From contig JBHGBB010000049.1 in the NCBI GenBank assembly GCA_041946755.1, positions 1 through 19,679 of the forward strand: a stretch of 19,679 nucleotides of DNA, in the 5' to 3' direction. A model generated the notes under the pieces. That model did no database searches. It was not told the DNA's origin and was given only the letters and a program-made list of their open reading frames with translations. Shown here piece after piece: positions 1 through 7,741 of this stretch; position 1 is the stretch's first letter; every line of letters starts with the position of its first letter. The stretch is from JBHGBB01 sp041946755. GTDB lineage: Bacteria; UBP4; UBA4092; JAOAEQ01. The position numbers were made by a program, and so were the translations under genes.

Positions 1-1521
1 TCGACATAATCCTTCAATTCCCTCTTCCAATTCGATAAACGCGCCAAAATCGGTTATGGATATGATTTTACCGGTGATAGTGCTACCAACAGGATATTTC
101 CGAATAAAATTCAACCATGGATCGGAAGTTAACTGTTTAATTCCCAATCCGATTTTCTTCTCAGATTCATCTATTCGAAGTATCCGAGCTTCAATTTCAT
201 CTCCAATTTTGATTATTTCCGATGGATGTTTAATCTGTTTGGTCCAGGAGAAGTCGGATATATGGATTAGTCCTTCGATTCCCTCTTCTACTTGAACAAA
301 AGCACCATAATCAGTTAACGCAATTACTCTGACTTTGACTACATTACCAACCGGATATCGCTCTTTGATCCCCGACCAGGGACTATTAATTGTTTGTTTA
401 ATCCCCAGAGCAATCCGATGATTGGGAATATCGAGTCCCAATACTTTAATCGAAATCTCTTCACCGACTTTAACCAATTCTGAAGGATGACTGATCCGCT
501 GGGTCCATGACATTTCTGAAATATGAACCATTCCTTCGATACCTTCTTCAAGCCGAACGAAAGCACCATAATCCGTTAATGCGACTATTTTTCCGGTAGC
601 AACGGTATCAATTGGATATTTCTTCTCAACGAGCGACCAGGGATCTTGGGTTTTCTGTTTTAGACCAAGCGAAATCCTACCAGCAGCTTCATCGCGACGT
701 AGAACGATTACTTCAATTTCTTCCCCAACTTTAACGATTTCGTTCGGATCCTTAACCGGAGACCAAGACATATCACTAATATGCAATAGCCCATCGATAT
801 CACCTAAATCAATAAATGCGCCATAAGGAGCGATAGCTTTAACTCTTCCTTTTCGAATATCACCTTCGTGGATATTTTCGAGTGCAACTTTTTTCTGTTG
901 CGCTCTTTTTTCTTCAACAGCGGCTCTGCGAGACAAGATAACTCGCCCATTCGGAATATCTAAATCGAGAACTTTTACCAATACCTTTTTCTTTAGAAAA
1001 GAATCAACCTTTTCTCCGGGAGTCATGCCCATCTGCGAGATGGGAATAAATCCGGTGATATTTCCTCCGAGATTAACGATTAATCCCGCGCGATTCGAGG
1101 TGATAGCCGTTCCGGTAATCGCGGTCTGTTTTTTATATGCTTCTGAAATATCCGACCAGCCGCGCATCTGATCCGCGAGCGCTTTCGATAATGATACTAG
1201 ACCGGTATCAGTCTCCTTTTTTACCACATATACTTCAATTGTATCGCCTATTTTAACCTCTAGATCGCCATTTTCGGTTTTCTTGAATTGTGATATCGGG
1301 ACTTGTCCTTCTGACTTGAAGCCGATATCTACCAATACCCCTTCATTGTCGATAGATACCACTGTACCTTTAATAATTTCCCCTTCTTCTATCGGGGTTA
1401 ATGAGGATTGCAATAGATTCCAGAAATCATCATTATTAGAACGTAAATTAACAAAATCCTCCTGTTGATTATCATCCTGTGTTACCGGAGGGTTATGATC
1501 AGGTTTAATCTTTGTATTCAT
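1..1521 (-). CDS. rpsA: 30S ribosomal protein S1-like, 3' end cut by window edge
   Basis: The frame is open from an ATG at 1521 down to base 1, giving 507 codons with no stop, so the C-terminus lies outside the window. The protein is a string of S1 RNA-binding OB folds about 87 residues apart, starting near residues 46, 132, 218, 306, 393 and 480, the last one cut. Domains 3-6 carry the repeated signature YGAF/FGAF followed by GL-HIS or GM-HIS and SW. Domains 1 and 2 are more divergent, as is usual for the ribosome-binding end of S1. S1 brings structured or weak-SD mRNAs to the 30S subunit. The start is supported by an AAAGGTGG ribosome site at 1532-1539 and a consensus promoter just upstream. 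Six domains match the long, proteobacterial-type S1. Upstream ispG reads in the same direction but is 357 bases away, and rpsA has its own promoter. Confidence 0.95.
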   Translation of the reverse strand, partial: MNTKIKPDHNPPVTQDDNQQEDFVNLRSNNDDFWNLLQSSLTPIEEGEIIKGTVVSIDNEGVLVDIGFKSEGQVPISQFKKTENGDLEVKIGDTIEVYVVKKETDTGLVSLSKALADQMRGWSDISEAYKKQTAITGTAITSNRAGLIVNLGGNITGFIPISQMGMTPGEKVDSFLKKKVLVKVLDLDIPNGRVILSRRAAVEEKRAQQKKVALENIHEGDIRKGRVKAIAPYGAFIDLGDIDGLLHISDMSWSPVKDPNEIVKVGEEIEVIVLRRDEAAGRISLGLKQKTQDPWSLVEKKYPIDTVATGKIVALTDYGAFVRLEEGIEGMVHISEMSWTQRISHPSELVKVGEEISIKVLGLDIPNHRIALGIKQTINSPWSGIKERYPVGNVVKVRVIALTDYGAFVQVEEGIEGLIHISDFSWTKQIKHPSEIIKIGDEIEARILRIDESEKKIGLGIKQLTSDPWLNFIRKYPVGSTITGKIISITDFGAFIELEEGIEGLCR

Positions 1522-1559
1522 TAAAGTTAAGCCACCTTTATAGTATTTATAATCTTTTA

Positions 1560-1588
1560 ATTTTACGCCGATACTCCAGTTCTGTCAA
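1560..1588 (-). promoter_or_regulatory. Sigma70-type promoter of the S1 gene
   Basis: On the minus strand TTGACA (1588-1583) is followed by a 17-nt spacer and TAAAAT (1565-1560). The predicted RNA start near 1553 gives a leader of about 32 nt that includes the AAAGGTGG ribosome site. The boxes match consensus in 11 of 12 positions, the best in the window together with 14773-14801. Confidence 0.85.
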
Positions 1589-1818
1589 GTGAGTTTGGGG
1601 GATTACTCTTTGATTTTGGAGCGGTTTAGTCCAAGTTTGGTTGATATATTTATTTTTGGATTTAATAGGATAGTACTTTGTATATTAACATTATTAAATC
1701 TAATAACTATATCCTTAAATTTATAGTATCGCTTTATGATTCTTTTCCAACCTAACGGGTATCAATACAAATTCATCATATGGACACTTAATAATTACCT
1801 ATTTGGCAAGGGATTAGG
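1589..1818. other. Gene-free AT-rich gap between ispG and the S1 gene
   Basis: This is the middle of the 357-base gap 1522-1878. I find no tRNA-like fold, no open frame with a ribosome site, and no clear repeat in it. The only structured elements of the gap are the S1 promoter on one side and the 27-bp palindrome at 1819-1845 on the other. Confidence 0.5.
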
Positions 1819-1845
1819 TACGAACGAGATATTATCTCGTTCGTA
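1819..1845. repeat. Perfect 12-bp inverted repeat with 3-nt loop after ispG
   Basis: Bases 1819-1830 (tacgaacgagat) pair perfectly with 1834-1845 around the loop att. It begins 33 bases past the ispG stop codon. Neither side has a run of T after the stem, so it is not a standard intrinsic terminator. A 3' mRNA-end hairpin, an RNA processing site or a protein-binding palindrome are all possible. Confidence 0.75.
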
Positions 1846-1878
1846 TCAACACCTATAAAAAAATGATCTTGGAATAGA

Positions 1879-2931
1879 TTATATCTTACTAATTTCAGCT
1901 AGGAGAGTAGACACAAATTCAGATTGCGGGATTTTTCTAATGATTTCACCATGCCGAATTAATACTCCGGAGTCTTTGCCGGCCGCAATGCCAATATCAG
2001 CTAATCGGGCTTCACCCGGACCGTTAACCACACATCCCATGACGGCAACCGTAACCGGTTTGGTGATTTTATCTAGTTCCGGTTCTAGCTCGGTGATGAT
2101 CTGCTGTAAATCAACTTCGCATCGCCCGCAAGTCGGACAGGAGATGAGATTAACCCCTCGTTTTCTTATTTCTAACGCTTTTAGGATTTCCCAACCGATT
2201 TTAATTTCATCTACCGAATCGCCGGTTAACGAAACGCGGATAGTATCTCCGATCCCTTGCGCTAAGAGAATACCAATACCAACTGAAGACTTAACGGTGC
2301 CTCGCCATGCCGGCCCTGCTTCAGTTATCCCAAGATGGAATGGATAGGAGACTTTTTCTGCCATGAGTTGATAACTAGCTATGGTGGTCGGAACATCGGA
2401 GGTTTTCAGAGAAATAATAATATCGGTAAAATCCAACTGTTCAAATTGATCGATTTCCCATAATGCAGCTTCGACCATGGAAGTAGCGTTAACTCCCTGA
2501 TATTTAGCAATCAATTCCTGTGGTAACGAGCCGCCATTAACTCCAATCCGAATCGGAATAAGTTTTTCTTTTGCTGCGGAAACAATAGTTGCGATATGTT
2601 TCTTATCTTTAATATTCCCCGGATTTAATCGGAGTTTATCGATTCCTTGTTCGATAGCGATAAGGGCTAATTGATAATCGAAATGGATATCCGCAACTAA
2701 CGGAATTGATAGCTGTCGTTTAATCTCACCAAGGTTTTGGGCGGCATGTTTATCCGGTACCGCGACTCGAACCAATTCGCATCCTGCAGCAATTAATCGC
2801 TGAATCTGAGCTACGGTAGCATCGATATCCCGAGTATCGGAACTAGTCATCGACTGCACCGAAATTGGTGCATCACCACCGATATATAGAGAACCAACCT
2901 TAATCTTCTTGGCTTGTCGTCTAGTAAACAT
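1879..2931 (-). CDS. ispG: 4-hydroxy-3-methylbut-2-enyl diphosphate synthase (IspG/GcpE)
   Basis: IspG carries out the penultimate step of the MEP isoprenoid pathway, reducing the cyclic diphosphate MEcPP to HMBPP with a [4Fe-4S] cluster. From the ATG at 2931 the protein has 350 residues, normal for the bacterial form without the plant/chlamydial insert. The N-terminus MFTRRQAKKIKVG and the segment IGGDAPISVQSMTSSDTRD are typical of the TIM-barrel start. The cluster ligands are visible as SCPTCGRC (Cys265, Cys268) and GCVVNGPGEA (Cys300, Glu307). A TTG four codons upstream (2943) is also in frame, but the ATG fits family N-termini better. No strong ribosome site is seen. It lies 99 bases downstream of the secreted peptidase gene on the same strand, and a degenerate heptad repeat fills that gap. 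Confidence 0.96.
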   Translation of the reverse strand: MFTRRQAKKIKVGSLYIGGDAPISVQSMTSSDTRDIDATVAQIQRLIAAGCELVRVAVPDKHAAQNLGEIKRQLSIPLVADIHFDYQLALIAIEQGIDKLRLNPGNIKDKKHIATIVSAAKEKLIPIRIGVNGGSLPQELIAKYQGVNATSMVEAALWEIDQFEQLDFTDIIISLKTSDVPTTIASYQLMAEKVSYPFHLGITEAGPAWRGTVKSSVGIGILLAQGIGDTIRVSLTGDSVDEIKIGWEILKALEIRKRGVNLISCPTCGRCEVDLQQIITELEPELDKITKPVTVAVMGCVVNGPGEARLADIGIAAGKDSGVLIRHGEIIRKIPQSEFVSTLLAEISKI

Positions 2932-2936
2932 ATTAT

Positions 2937-3063
2937 TTAACAAATCCCAAGTTCCAGATGAATTGCAAATACCGATAAACGAAATAAAGGCTCCAATAAT
3001 GGTTTATGTTTGAAATTTGGTTTCTAGAGCCTATTTAGAATTTGGATTCTGGATTTTGGATTT
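2937..3063. repeat. Degenerate heptad repeat (AAATYCC type), imperfect inverted halves
   Basis: Read on the minus strand, 3063-3031 is a run of 7-nt units of the type AATCCAA. On the plus strand, 2941-2957 holds caaatcccaagttccag, a copy in the opposite sense. The stretch fills the whole gap between ispG and the C39-type peptidase gene. It also encodes the last nine residues of the peptidase and supplies its stop codon. Confidence 0.6.
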
Positions 3064-4218
3064 TACCTCTTTTGGATGCACAATAACCGCTGCTGCTTTC
3101 TGAGCCAACCAGGCTCGTTCGAGTTCCTGAAGCTTATAAACCACATGCCCTTTATCTTCAGTTTTCGCTGCCGGATCGTTACAAATCGGATCGCCTTCAG
3201 GAGTAAACCCGCGACAGACGATAATATGTCCAGCAGTAGACCGTATCGGTGCGTTACTTAACACGCCCCGTTTAAATGCAATCGATAGTATTACCGGATG
3301 GCCAGCAGCTATTTCCTGTTTAATCGGGTCGAAACTACTGCATCGGATTATCCAAGAACGGTATCCTAATGACCCGGCAAACGCGGCATTAAAACTCCAA
3401 TTCCCATAAATCTCGCTCCAGGAATCCCATACACAACTTGCAACTTCAGCGGTCGGAAGTTTCGTACCATAATATTCTAATACCATCGATAAAGAGGTTG
3501 GATGGCAGGCACGCCAGGAGATACTTTTATCTTCAACTAATTGCGAACGATATGGTACCGGTAAATCTCTAGTCCAATCCGAAGGATGAGTAGTATCCGG
3601 TAATAAGGTATCAACTACTGGGATTCGATGTTTCATATCTGCATAACAAACGCCGAATAAATGTAATGTTGGAGAAATAGCCGGATCGGCTGTGTATAAG
3701 GTTATGCGATATCGGAATGTTTTCGTCCCGGATTGTAATTTTAATTCGTCTTCTTCAACTTTGCCGAAAAAACCTTTTTTTATTTTATCATTTTTATCAA
3801 ATTGTTTATCACCGAAAATCCCCATCTCATACCAAGGTGACCATTTCGAGATAAAGAATTTCTTGCCCAAGACCTGCAATTCGATTTTTATCGCAGTTCC
3901 TAATGGTAAAATGGTATTCCAGGAAGTTACCAGATTATTAGCCTTAAATTTTGCATGGAGTATCGGAGAAGTAATGGTTCCCGAAGATACATAATTATTT
4001 TCAGAAGTTTTTGTTAAACGAAATCCTTCATCGGTTGGATTATATTCTATACCTTGTAAAAAGCAATTATCAAAATCTGATTCGGTTTGAAAGAGAATGG
4101 TTTCTGCTCTAGGTGCTAAAATCGGATTTGGTTGTTGGGTAGCCATAGCTGCGGAAGTACTGCCTATCATCACCATAATCAGTAAGCCTACCTTTCTTAT
4201 GCTTAAAATAGAATTCAT
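3031..4218 (-). CDS. Secreted C39-family-type cysteine peptidase
   Basis: The protein starts at the ATG at 4218 (395 residues) with an export signal: charged MNSILSIRKVG, a hydrophobic stretch, then STSAAMATQQ. An upstream TTG at 4263 is in frame but lies against the probable -10 box. Residues about 40-205 are an unrecognised beta-rich region. The C-terminal half resembles peptidase C39_2, a papain-like fold: YRSQ (Gln226, oxyanion), ACHPTS (nucleophile Cys238), AGHIIV (His331) and NDPA (Asp348), with VILSIAF and GHVVY between and after. All four expected catalytic residues are present. Members of this family cleave peptides outside the cytoplasm; the substrate here is unknown. The last nine residues (SKIQNPNSK) come from the gap repeat and are probably not functional. 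An unrelated cysteine protease or amidase of the same fold is the main alternative. Confidence 0.75.
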   Translation of the reverse strand: MNSILSIRKVGLLIMVMIGSTSAAMATQQPNPILAPRAETILFQTESDFDNCFLQGIEYNPTDEGFRLTKTSENNYVSSGTITSPILHAKFKANNLVTSWNTILPLGTAIKIELQVLGKKFFISKWSPWYEMGIFGDKQFDKNDKIKKGFFGKVEEDELKLQSGTKTFRYRITLYTADPAISPTLHLFGVCYADMKHRIPVVDTLLPDTTHPSDWTRDLPVPYRSQLVEDKSISWRACHPTSLSMVLEYYGTKLPTAEVASCVWDSWSEIYGNWSFNAAFAGSLGYRSWIIRCSSFDPIKQEIAAGHPVILSIAFKRGVLSNAPIRSTAGHIIVCRGFTPEGDPICNDPAAKTEDKGHVVYKLQELERAWLAQKAAAVIVHPKEVKSKIQNPNSK

Positions 4219-4265
4219 GGTTTTATTCCCACTAAGAATAAATACATGCGTCAGTCTATTCAAAT

Positions 4266-4271
4266 ATTATA
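4266..4271 (-). promoter_or_regulatory. Candidate -10 box for the C39-type peptidase gene
   Basis: A perfect TATAAT on the minus strand lies 48 bases upstream of the preferred ATG at 4218. That would put the RNA start near 4259, upstream of the ATG but downstream of the alternative TTG. No good -35 box is visible 16-18 bases upstream. Confidence 0.4.
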
Positions 4272-4302
4272 TGCGAAAAGGAGTTTAACGGAAAAGAATG
4301 TT

Positions 4303-4761
4303 ATGATATTATTTTATCTAATTATGAATAATCCAGAATCGAAACCGATAAATATCCCACCCCAACACTGTTATCGGCATCCGGAAGCAAAAAGCGGTGG
4401 ATTTTGTATTGGTTGCGGGAAACCGATATGTCCAACCTGTATAGTTCTATATCGGAACTTGTTTTATTGTCCGACCTGTTATGCGGTCGTGGAAGTTACT
4501 AATACTGCGATTGCCGAACAGGAAGCTAAAAAAAGCAAATGGTATTATTCGGTACCATTTGTGCTCTTAATGCTATTTGTGGTGGTGGGACCATTTGCAT
4601 TTCCGTTACTTTGGAAAAGTCCGCGATTCAATCGAACCAGTAAGATTATTTTAACCATTGGAGTATCAATATTAACCATCTTTTTACTTTGGTTAACTTA
4701 TATGATAATCCATGCTTATTGGAATCAATATCGGGATATAATGAAAATGGTTTTTCAATAA
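4303..4761 (+). CDS. B-box-like zinc-finger membrane protein of unknown function
   Basis: I do not recognise a named family. From the ATG at 4303 it has 152 residues. An N-terminal metal-binding module is evident: C23-x2-H26, C35-x2-C38, C43-x2-C46 and C56-x2-C59, the spacing of B-box/zinc-ribbon modules found ahead of membrane segments in bacterial proteins. Two hydrophobic segments follow, about residues 85-104 and 115-136, then a short polar tail. The module would sit on one face of the inner membrane. The start is uncertain: AAGGAG at 4278-4283 lies 19 bases from this ATG. An ATG at 4324 and an upstream one at 4246 are also in frame. The gene is divergent from the C39-type peptidase and convergent with the S26-like gene, which also has an N-terminal zinc ribbon joined to membrane helices. 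Confidence 0.7.
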   Translation: MILFYLIMNNPESKPINIPPQHCYRHPEAKSGGFCIGCGKPICPTCIVLYRNLFYCPTCYAVVEVTNTAIAEQEAKKSKWYYSVPFVLLMLFVVVGPFAFPLLWKSPRFNRTSKIILTIGVSILTIFLLWLTYMIIHAYWNQYRDIMKMVFQ

Positions 4762-4858
4762 TCGCTAATGTCTATTGATACACATAGCGTTAGCAAACGC
4801 TGGTTAAATATCTAGATAACTGGGACACCAATTCAATTGATGCAGATGAGGTGTATAA

Positions 4859-4893
4859 AAAAAGCAGATTTTCTAATAGAAAATCTGCTTTTT
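4859..4893. terminator. Bidirectional intrinsic terminator
   Basis: The arms agcagattttct (4863-4874) and agaaaatctgct (4878-4889) pair perfectly around a 3-nt loop and extend with four A-T pairs. The stem has an A run on the left and a T run on the right, so it can end RNA from both convergent genes: the zinc-finger gene from the left and the five-gene block from the right. Confidence 0.88.
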
Positions 4894-4910
4894 GTTTGAT
4901 AATAAATAAG

Positions 4911-6017
4911 CTACTTAAAAGCCCGGCGTCGTTGTGGTGGGTCATAGATAAACCAAGGTTTACCAATAATTTTCTTCTTGGGGATGGAACATACTTTTCG
5001 CCATATCGCTGGGTCGCGAATAACTGCATTGTGTGAACTGGGCATCCCTTTTAATAACGAGAATTGGTCGGCCATGGTATCTCCCGGTTGCGGAATAACC
5101 GACCGGAGAATAAAATAGGTGTCTTTGGTCAACTGGACACTAATATTCGGGATATTCTTAGTTACTAAAGGATAATATTTGGTATCCAATGGAACTTGAT
5201 TGATATAAATTTTCCCATCTTTCATTTCTACCAATTCCCCAGGTAAGCCAATGACTCGTTCCATATTGGTACCTTCACCGATAATAAAGATATTTTCACT
5301 ATTATCTTCAGTCATAAACGATTCGGTAAAATACCAAACTACATCTCCTCGTTTCGGATTACGGAACCAGTAAGGAACACAAGTTATACATACATGGTCA
5401 CCTTTTTGAACAAACGGCTGCAGACTATCGTTATTGATATGCACCAAACGTAATGCAAAAGCAAACTCTAATTGGCAGAACATTAAGATCGCACCGAACG
5501 CGAATAAGGCATAAAATAAGGCACTGATTTTCTGCCGCCGGGTAGGTTGGAATTCCAGATCAATATCCTGATATTTTTTCAGGCAACTCACCATTGCGTC
5601 AACAAACGATACCGCTGTTAATCCCAATGCGAAATAGATAATATAGTCGGATACCGGATCGTTGATTTTGATAATGATAGCAATAATGAGAATGAGATAA
5701 ATCGAGAAAAAAACAATCGATTTTGCCCATTGCCGATTATATGCTTGACCGAGTCCGGGGATAACGGATAACCAAGCTGCCCACCAGGGATGACGTAATA
5801 TCTGCCATTCCATTTCTAAATAGTGTAAAGCACCTTTAAGAGAATCTTTTCGAAGTTTCAAACTCAAAGATAAATTACGGAATCCGCGAAAAGTTTTGGT
5901 TTTAGGTAGGGTAGGGAGTTTAATATTTTCCGGTGCGAGTTTTGGGATTCGAGTACCACAAACGAAACAGATTTCGTTATTAGCCGGGTTATTAATACCA
6001 CATTGCGGACACTTCAT
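4911..6017 (-). CDS. Zinc-ribbon, multi-TM, S26 signal-peptidase-like protein without the catalytic lysine
   Basis: The protein has 368 residues in three parts. (a) An N-terminal zinc ribbon: C3-x2-C6, C17-x2-C20. (b) Membrane segments near 80-120 and 127-145, including SVIPGLGQAYNRQW, a motif seen in small TM2/DUF5683-like proteins, and one near 165-190. (c) An S26 domain: NNDSLQPFVQKGDHV holds the position of the nucleophile Ser198, and RGDVV then RVIGLPGE form the next box. In signal peptidase I the residue before RV-GLPG is the general-base Lys. Here it is Glu253 (codon 5261-5259). The usual GDN-x-NS-x-DSR box is also degraded (IRDPAIW). So it is S26-like by fold, but activity is doubtful. 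It may bind signal peptides or tails rather than cut them. It is last of five same-strand genes, 43 bases after the DUF2997-like gene, and its transcript ends at 4859-4893. Confidence 0.78.
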   Translation of the reverse strand: MKCPQCGINNPANNEICFVCGTRIPKLAPENIKLPTLPKTKTFRGFRNLSLSLKLRKDSLKGALHYLEMEWQILRHPWWAAWLSVIPGLGQAYNRQWAKSIVFFSIYLILIIAIIIKINDPVSDYIIYFALGLTAVSFVDAMVSCLKKYQDIDLEFQPTRRQKISALFYALFAFGAILMFCQLEFAFALRLVHINNDSLQPFVQKGDHVCITCVPYWFRNPKRGDVVWYFTESFMTEDNSENIFIIGEGTNMERVIGLPGELVEMKDGKIYINQVPLDTKYYPLVTKNIPNISVQLTKDTYFILRSVIPQPGDTMADQFSLLKGMPSSHNAVIRDPAIWRKVCSIPKKKIIGKPWFIYDPPQRRRAFK

Positions 6018-6060
6018 GCTGGAATGATAAGCGAATTATGCTAGCTAAGGTAATCTGATT

Positions 6061-6285
6061 CTAATATTTAATTTTCCGGTGTAACTGAGTATCATCCTGG
6101 GAAGTAATACCAACTTTCGGTTCCGGGTCATACCGTTTACTAACTACCTGTTCTTCTTTTACCGGTCCGATTAATCTCGTTAGCACCTGTATATACTCAA
6201 CTACATGTGCCCCGGCGATATCTTTAAACTGAACCCGCACCTCACCGGTTTTCGTTATTTCGATTTCAAATTGTTCTAAGGGCAT
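6061..6285 (-). CDS. DUF2997-like small protein
   Basis: From the ATG at 6285 the protein has 74 residues. It begins MPLEQFEIEITKTGEVRVQ, then runs through IAGAHVVEYIQVLTRLIG and a basic tail. This resembles DUF2997: a short two-strand start with TGEV, a G-x2-C/H centre, one helix ending in LG, and a family length of about 60-75. Its function is unknown. An in-frame ATG at 6357 would add 24 residues but overlaps the TPR gene by 49 bases and looks unlike family members, so the internal start is preferred. Only a weak ribosome site (GAGATAAAG) lies upstream. DUF2997 genes are often found beside DUF1257 and Ycf46-type AAA genes, and both are present here upstream, with the TPR gene intervening. 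The family call rests on pattern resemblance and was not searched. Confidence 0.65.
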   Translation of the reverse strand: MPLEQFEIEITKTGEVRVQFKDIAGAHVVEYIQVLTRLIGPVKEEQVVSKRYDPEPKVGITSQDDTQLHRKIKY

Positions 6286-6308
6286 AATCTTTATCTCGAT
6301 ATAAGTCT

Positions 6309-7106
6309 TTATCTTCGAAACGGGCTGATAATCCAGAAAAATAATCGGGCGAACCATTTGGTTCTTCTGGCTTTTGCCCAGGCTTTTTCGGCAGGTTTAT
6401 ATAATGGGTCAAGGTCGAGTGCCTGCTGATAACACTTAATTGCTTTCGGATAAAATCCAAGTTTCTGATTACATAATCCGATTTGATACCAGAGATATGG
6501 ACTTTGACTATTGGTAGATGTCGCTTCAGAAAAATAAGATAACGCCTTATAATACTGCCCATTATCAAAAAAAGCCAGTGCGACTTGTTGATTCATAAAC
6601 CAATCATTTTTAGTCATTTCGATCGCTTTATCAAAGCAGAATTGAGCATTTCGACTCCGCCGGCATAAAAAGACCTGTCCACGAGCTAACCAGCAGAATG
6701 CGGTTGGCACTTTCTGTTCCAATGATAAATCAGAGATACCGACCGCTTGTTTAATCATACCAAGTCCGCAATATACCATAGCTTTTGCGGCCAACAATTC
6801 GGCTTCACCTGGGAAAATCTCTAGCGCTTTATTTACCCAAACATGCGCTTCCCGGAATTCTTTCATTTCGAGCAGCGCTTTTACCTGACCAACCCAAGCG
6901 GGGATAAGCGTGTTATCAATACCGAGTGCTCGGGAATAATAGCGTAACGATTTCTCATAATCCCCTTTTCGATAACACTCATCTGCTTGAGCAAGATAAT
7001 AATCTTGATTATATCCTTCTTCTATCGGTTCCGGTTTTTCAATCAGCTCTTGTTTAACGTGTTGTGTTTGTTTATCTTCTAATTCTAATTTAGAAAAACG
7101 ACCCAT
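6309..7106 (-). CDS. TPR-repeat protein with hydrophobic-basic tail
   Basis: From the ATG at 7106 it has 265 residues. A charged, probably disordered lead (1-32) is followed by tetratricopeptide-type helix pairs: about 36-64 (ADECYRKGDYEKSLRYYSRA), 68-100, 104-130, 136-165, 172-198 and 204-236 (IGLCNQKLGFYPKAIKCYQQ). TPRs hold other proteins. The final residues WFARLFFWIISPFRR could insert into or lie along the membrane. It sits inside the AAA/DUF1257/DUF2997 block, 23 bases before the DUF2997-like gene, so it is likely a scaffold for that set. An upstream TTG at 7118 is also in frame. No clear ribosome site is present, because a heptad repeat (7119-7146) occupies that position. Confidence 0.82.
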   Translation of the reverse strand: MGRFSKLELEDKQTQHVKQELIEKPEPIEEGYNQDYYLAQADECYRKGDYEKSLRYYSRALGIDNTLIPAWVGQVKALLEMKEFREAHVWVNKALEIFPGEAELLAAKAMVYCGLGMIKQAVGISDLSLEQKVPTAFCWLARGQVFLCRRSRNAQFCFDKAIEMTKNDWFMNQQVALAFFDNGQYYKALSYFSEATSTNSQSPYLWYQIGLCNQKLGFYPKAIKCYQQALDLDPLYKPAEKAWAKARRTKWFARLFFWIISPFRR

Positions 7107-7118
7107 AATAAAATGCAA

Positions 7119-7146
7119 ATCCGAAATCCGAATATCGAAATTCGAA
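7119..7146. repeat. Heptad repeat, ATCCGAA units
   Basis: There are four consecutive 7-nt units: atccgaa (7119-7125), atccgaa (7126-7132), tatcgaa (7133-7139) and attcgaa (7140-7146). The run lies 12 bases upstream of the TPR gene start, inside the 103-base gap after the DUF1257-like gene. Confidence 0.75.
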
Positions 7147-7209
7147 TTAGTATCTAAAAATTAAAAAGTTATTTTTAGCCTTAATACATCGAACTTAAGA
7201 TTGTTTTAT

Positions 7210-7680
7210 TTATCGCCAACGACGGACAGTTAGATGAATCGATTCTTGTTCGGTAGTCTCTTCGCTGACTACCGCTAATCCTTTGGTTGGCAACTCTTTT
7301 GTAACCTTATTATATGCGAACTGTTGAATTACTTTTTGCGCTATTTCGGTACCGATATCTCTAAGTTCAGTCGCTAATTTTATCTGACCCCAAACACTGA
7401 TCTTACATTTCCCTCGATGGTCGACCCGAAATGTTACGACGACATCATCTTTAGCGACGAGTACTTGCGCTTCAGCACCAATCGATTCGCCAACAACTTC
7501 GGTATTGGGTAATTCGAGTTCGATAGTTGTGCCTTTATGTTTCAAATCCCGCCTTAGAAAACGCTGCTCCTGGGTTAATCCATATCCCAGAGTGCCGGCA
7601 GCCGCAAGTAATATCGGAAGTAAGGCTGGCCAGGTGGTAGCAATTGCAGGAACGATGACAAAAATAGACCCTAATCCCAT
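7210..7680 (-). CDS. DUF1257/Ycf35-like protein with N-terminal hydrophobic segment
   Basis: The protein has 156 residues. Residues about 6-33 are hydrophobic (FVIVPAIATTWPALLPILLA) and could anchor it in the membrane. Residues 50-105 alternate strands. The C-terminal part has the layout of DUF1257: IAQKVIQQFAYNKVTKEL, then GLAVVSEE, then the ending HLTVRRW. Ycf35/DUF1257 members normally begin with a cytosolic segment, so the N-terminus is unusual. Its function is unknown. The gene lies 61 bases after the Ycf46-like ATPase on the same strand. DUF1257 is a regular neighbour of that ATPase in cyanobacteria and several other phyla, and the pairing raises confidence in both calls. The ATG at 7680 has only a weak ribosome site. 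Confidence 0.68.
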   Translation of the reverse strand: MGLGSIFVIVPAIATTWPALLPILLAAAGTLGYGLTQEQRFLRRDLKHKGTTIELELPNTEVVGESIGAEAQVLVAKDDVVVTFRVDHRGKCKISVWGQIKLATELRDIGTEIAQKVIQQFAYNKVTKELPTKGLAVVSEETTEQESIHLTVRRWR

Positions 7681-7741
7681 AATAAATTAATTCCCATTAC
7701 CAAAATTCAGAACTCAATTATACCTAAAATAAAATATCGAT

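Noticed and set aside
1..1520. Repeated DNA blocks of about 261 bases
   Set aside because: They are the tandem S1 domains of one coding sequence, not a separate repeat array.
1819..1845. Intrinsic terminator call for the ispG palindrome
   Set aside because: The stem is not followed by a T run on either strand, so it is listed only as an inverted repeat.
1940..2347. Plus-strand open frame of 135 codons inside ispG
   Set aside because: It is a shadow of ispG on the other strand; ispG carries all family motifs.
4790..5036. Short open frames on both strands around the terminator
   Set aside because: They overlap the bidirectional terminator and the 3' end of the S26-like gene and have no supporting signals.
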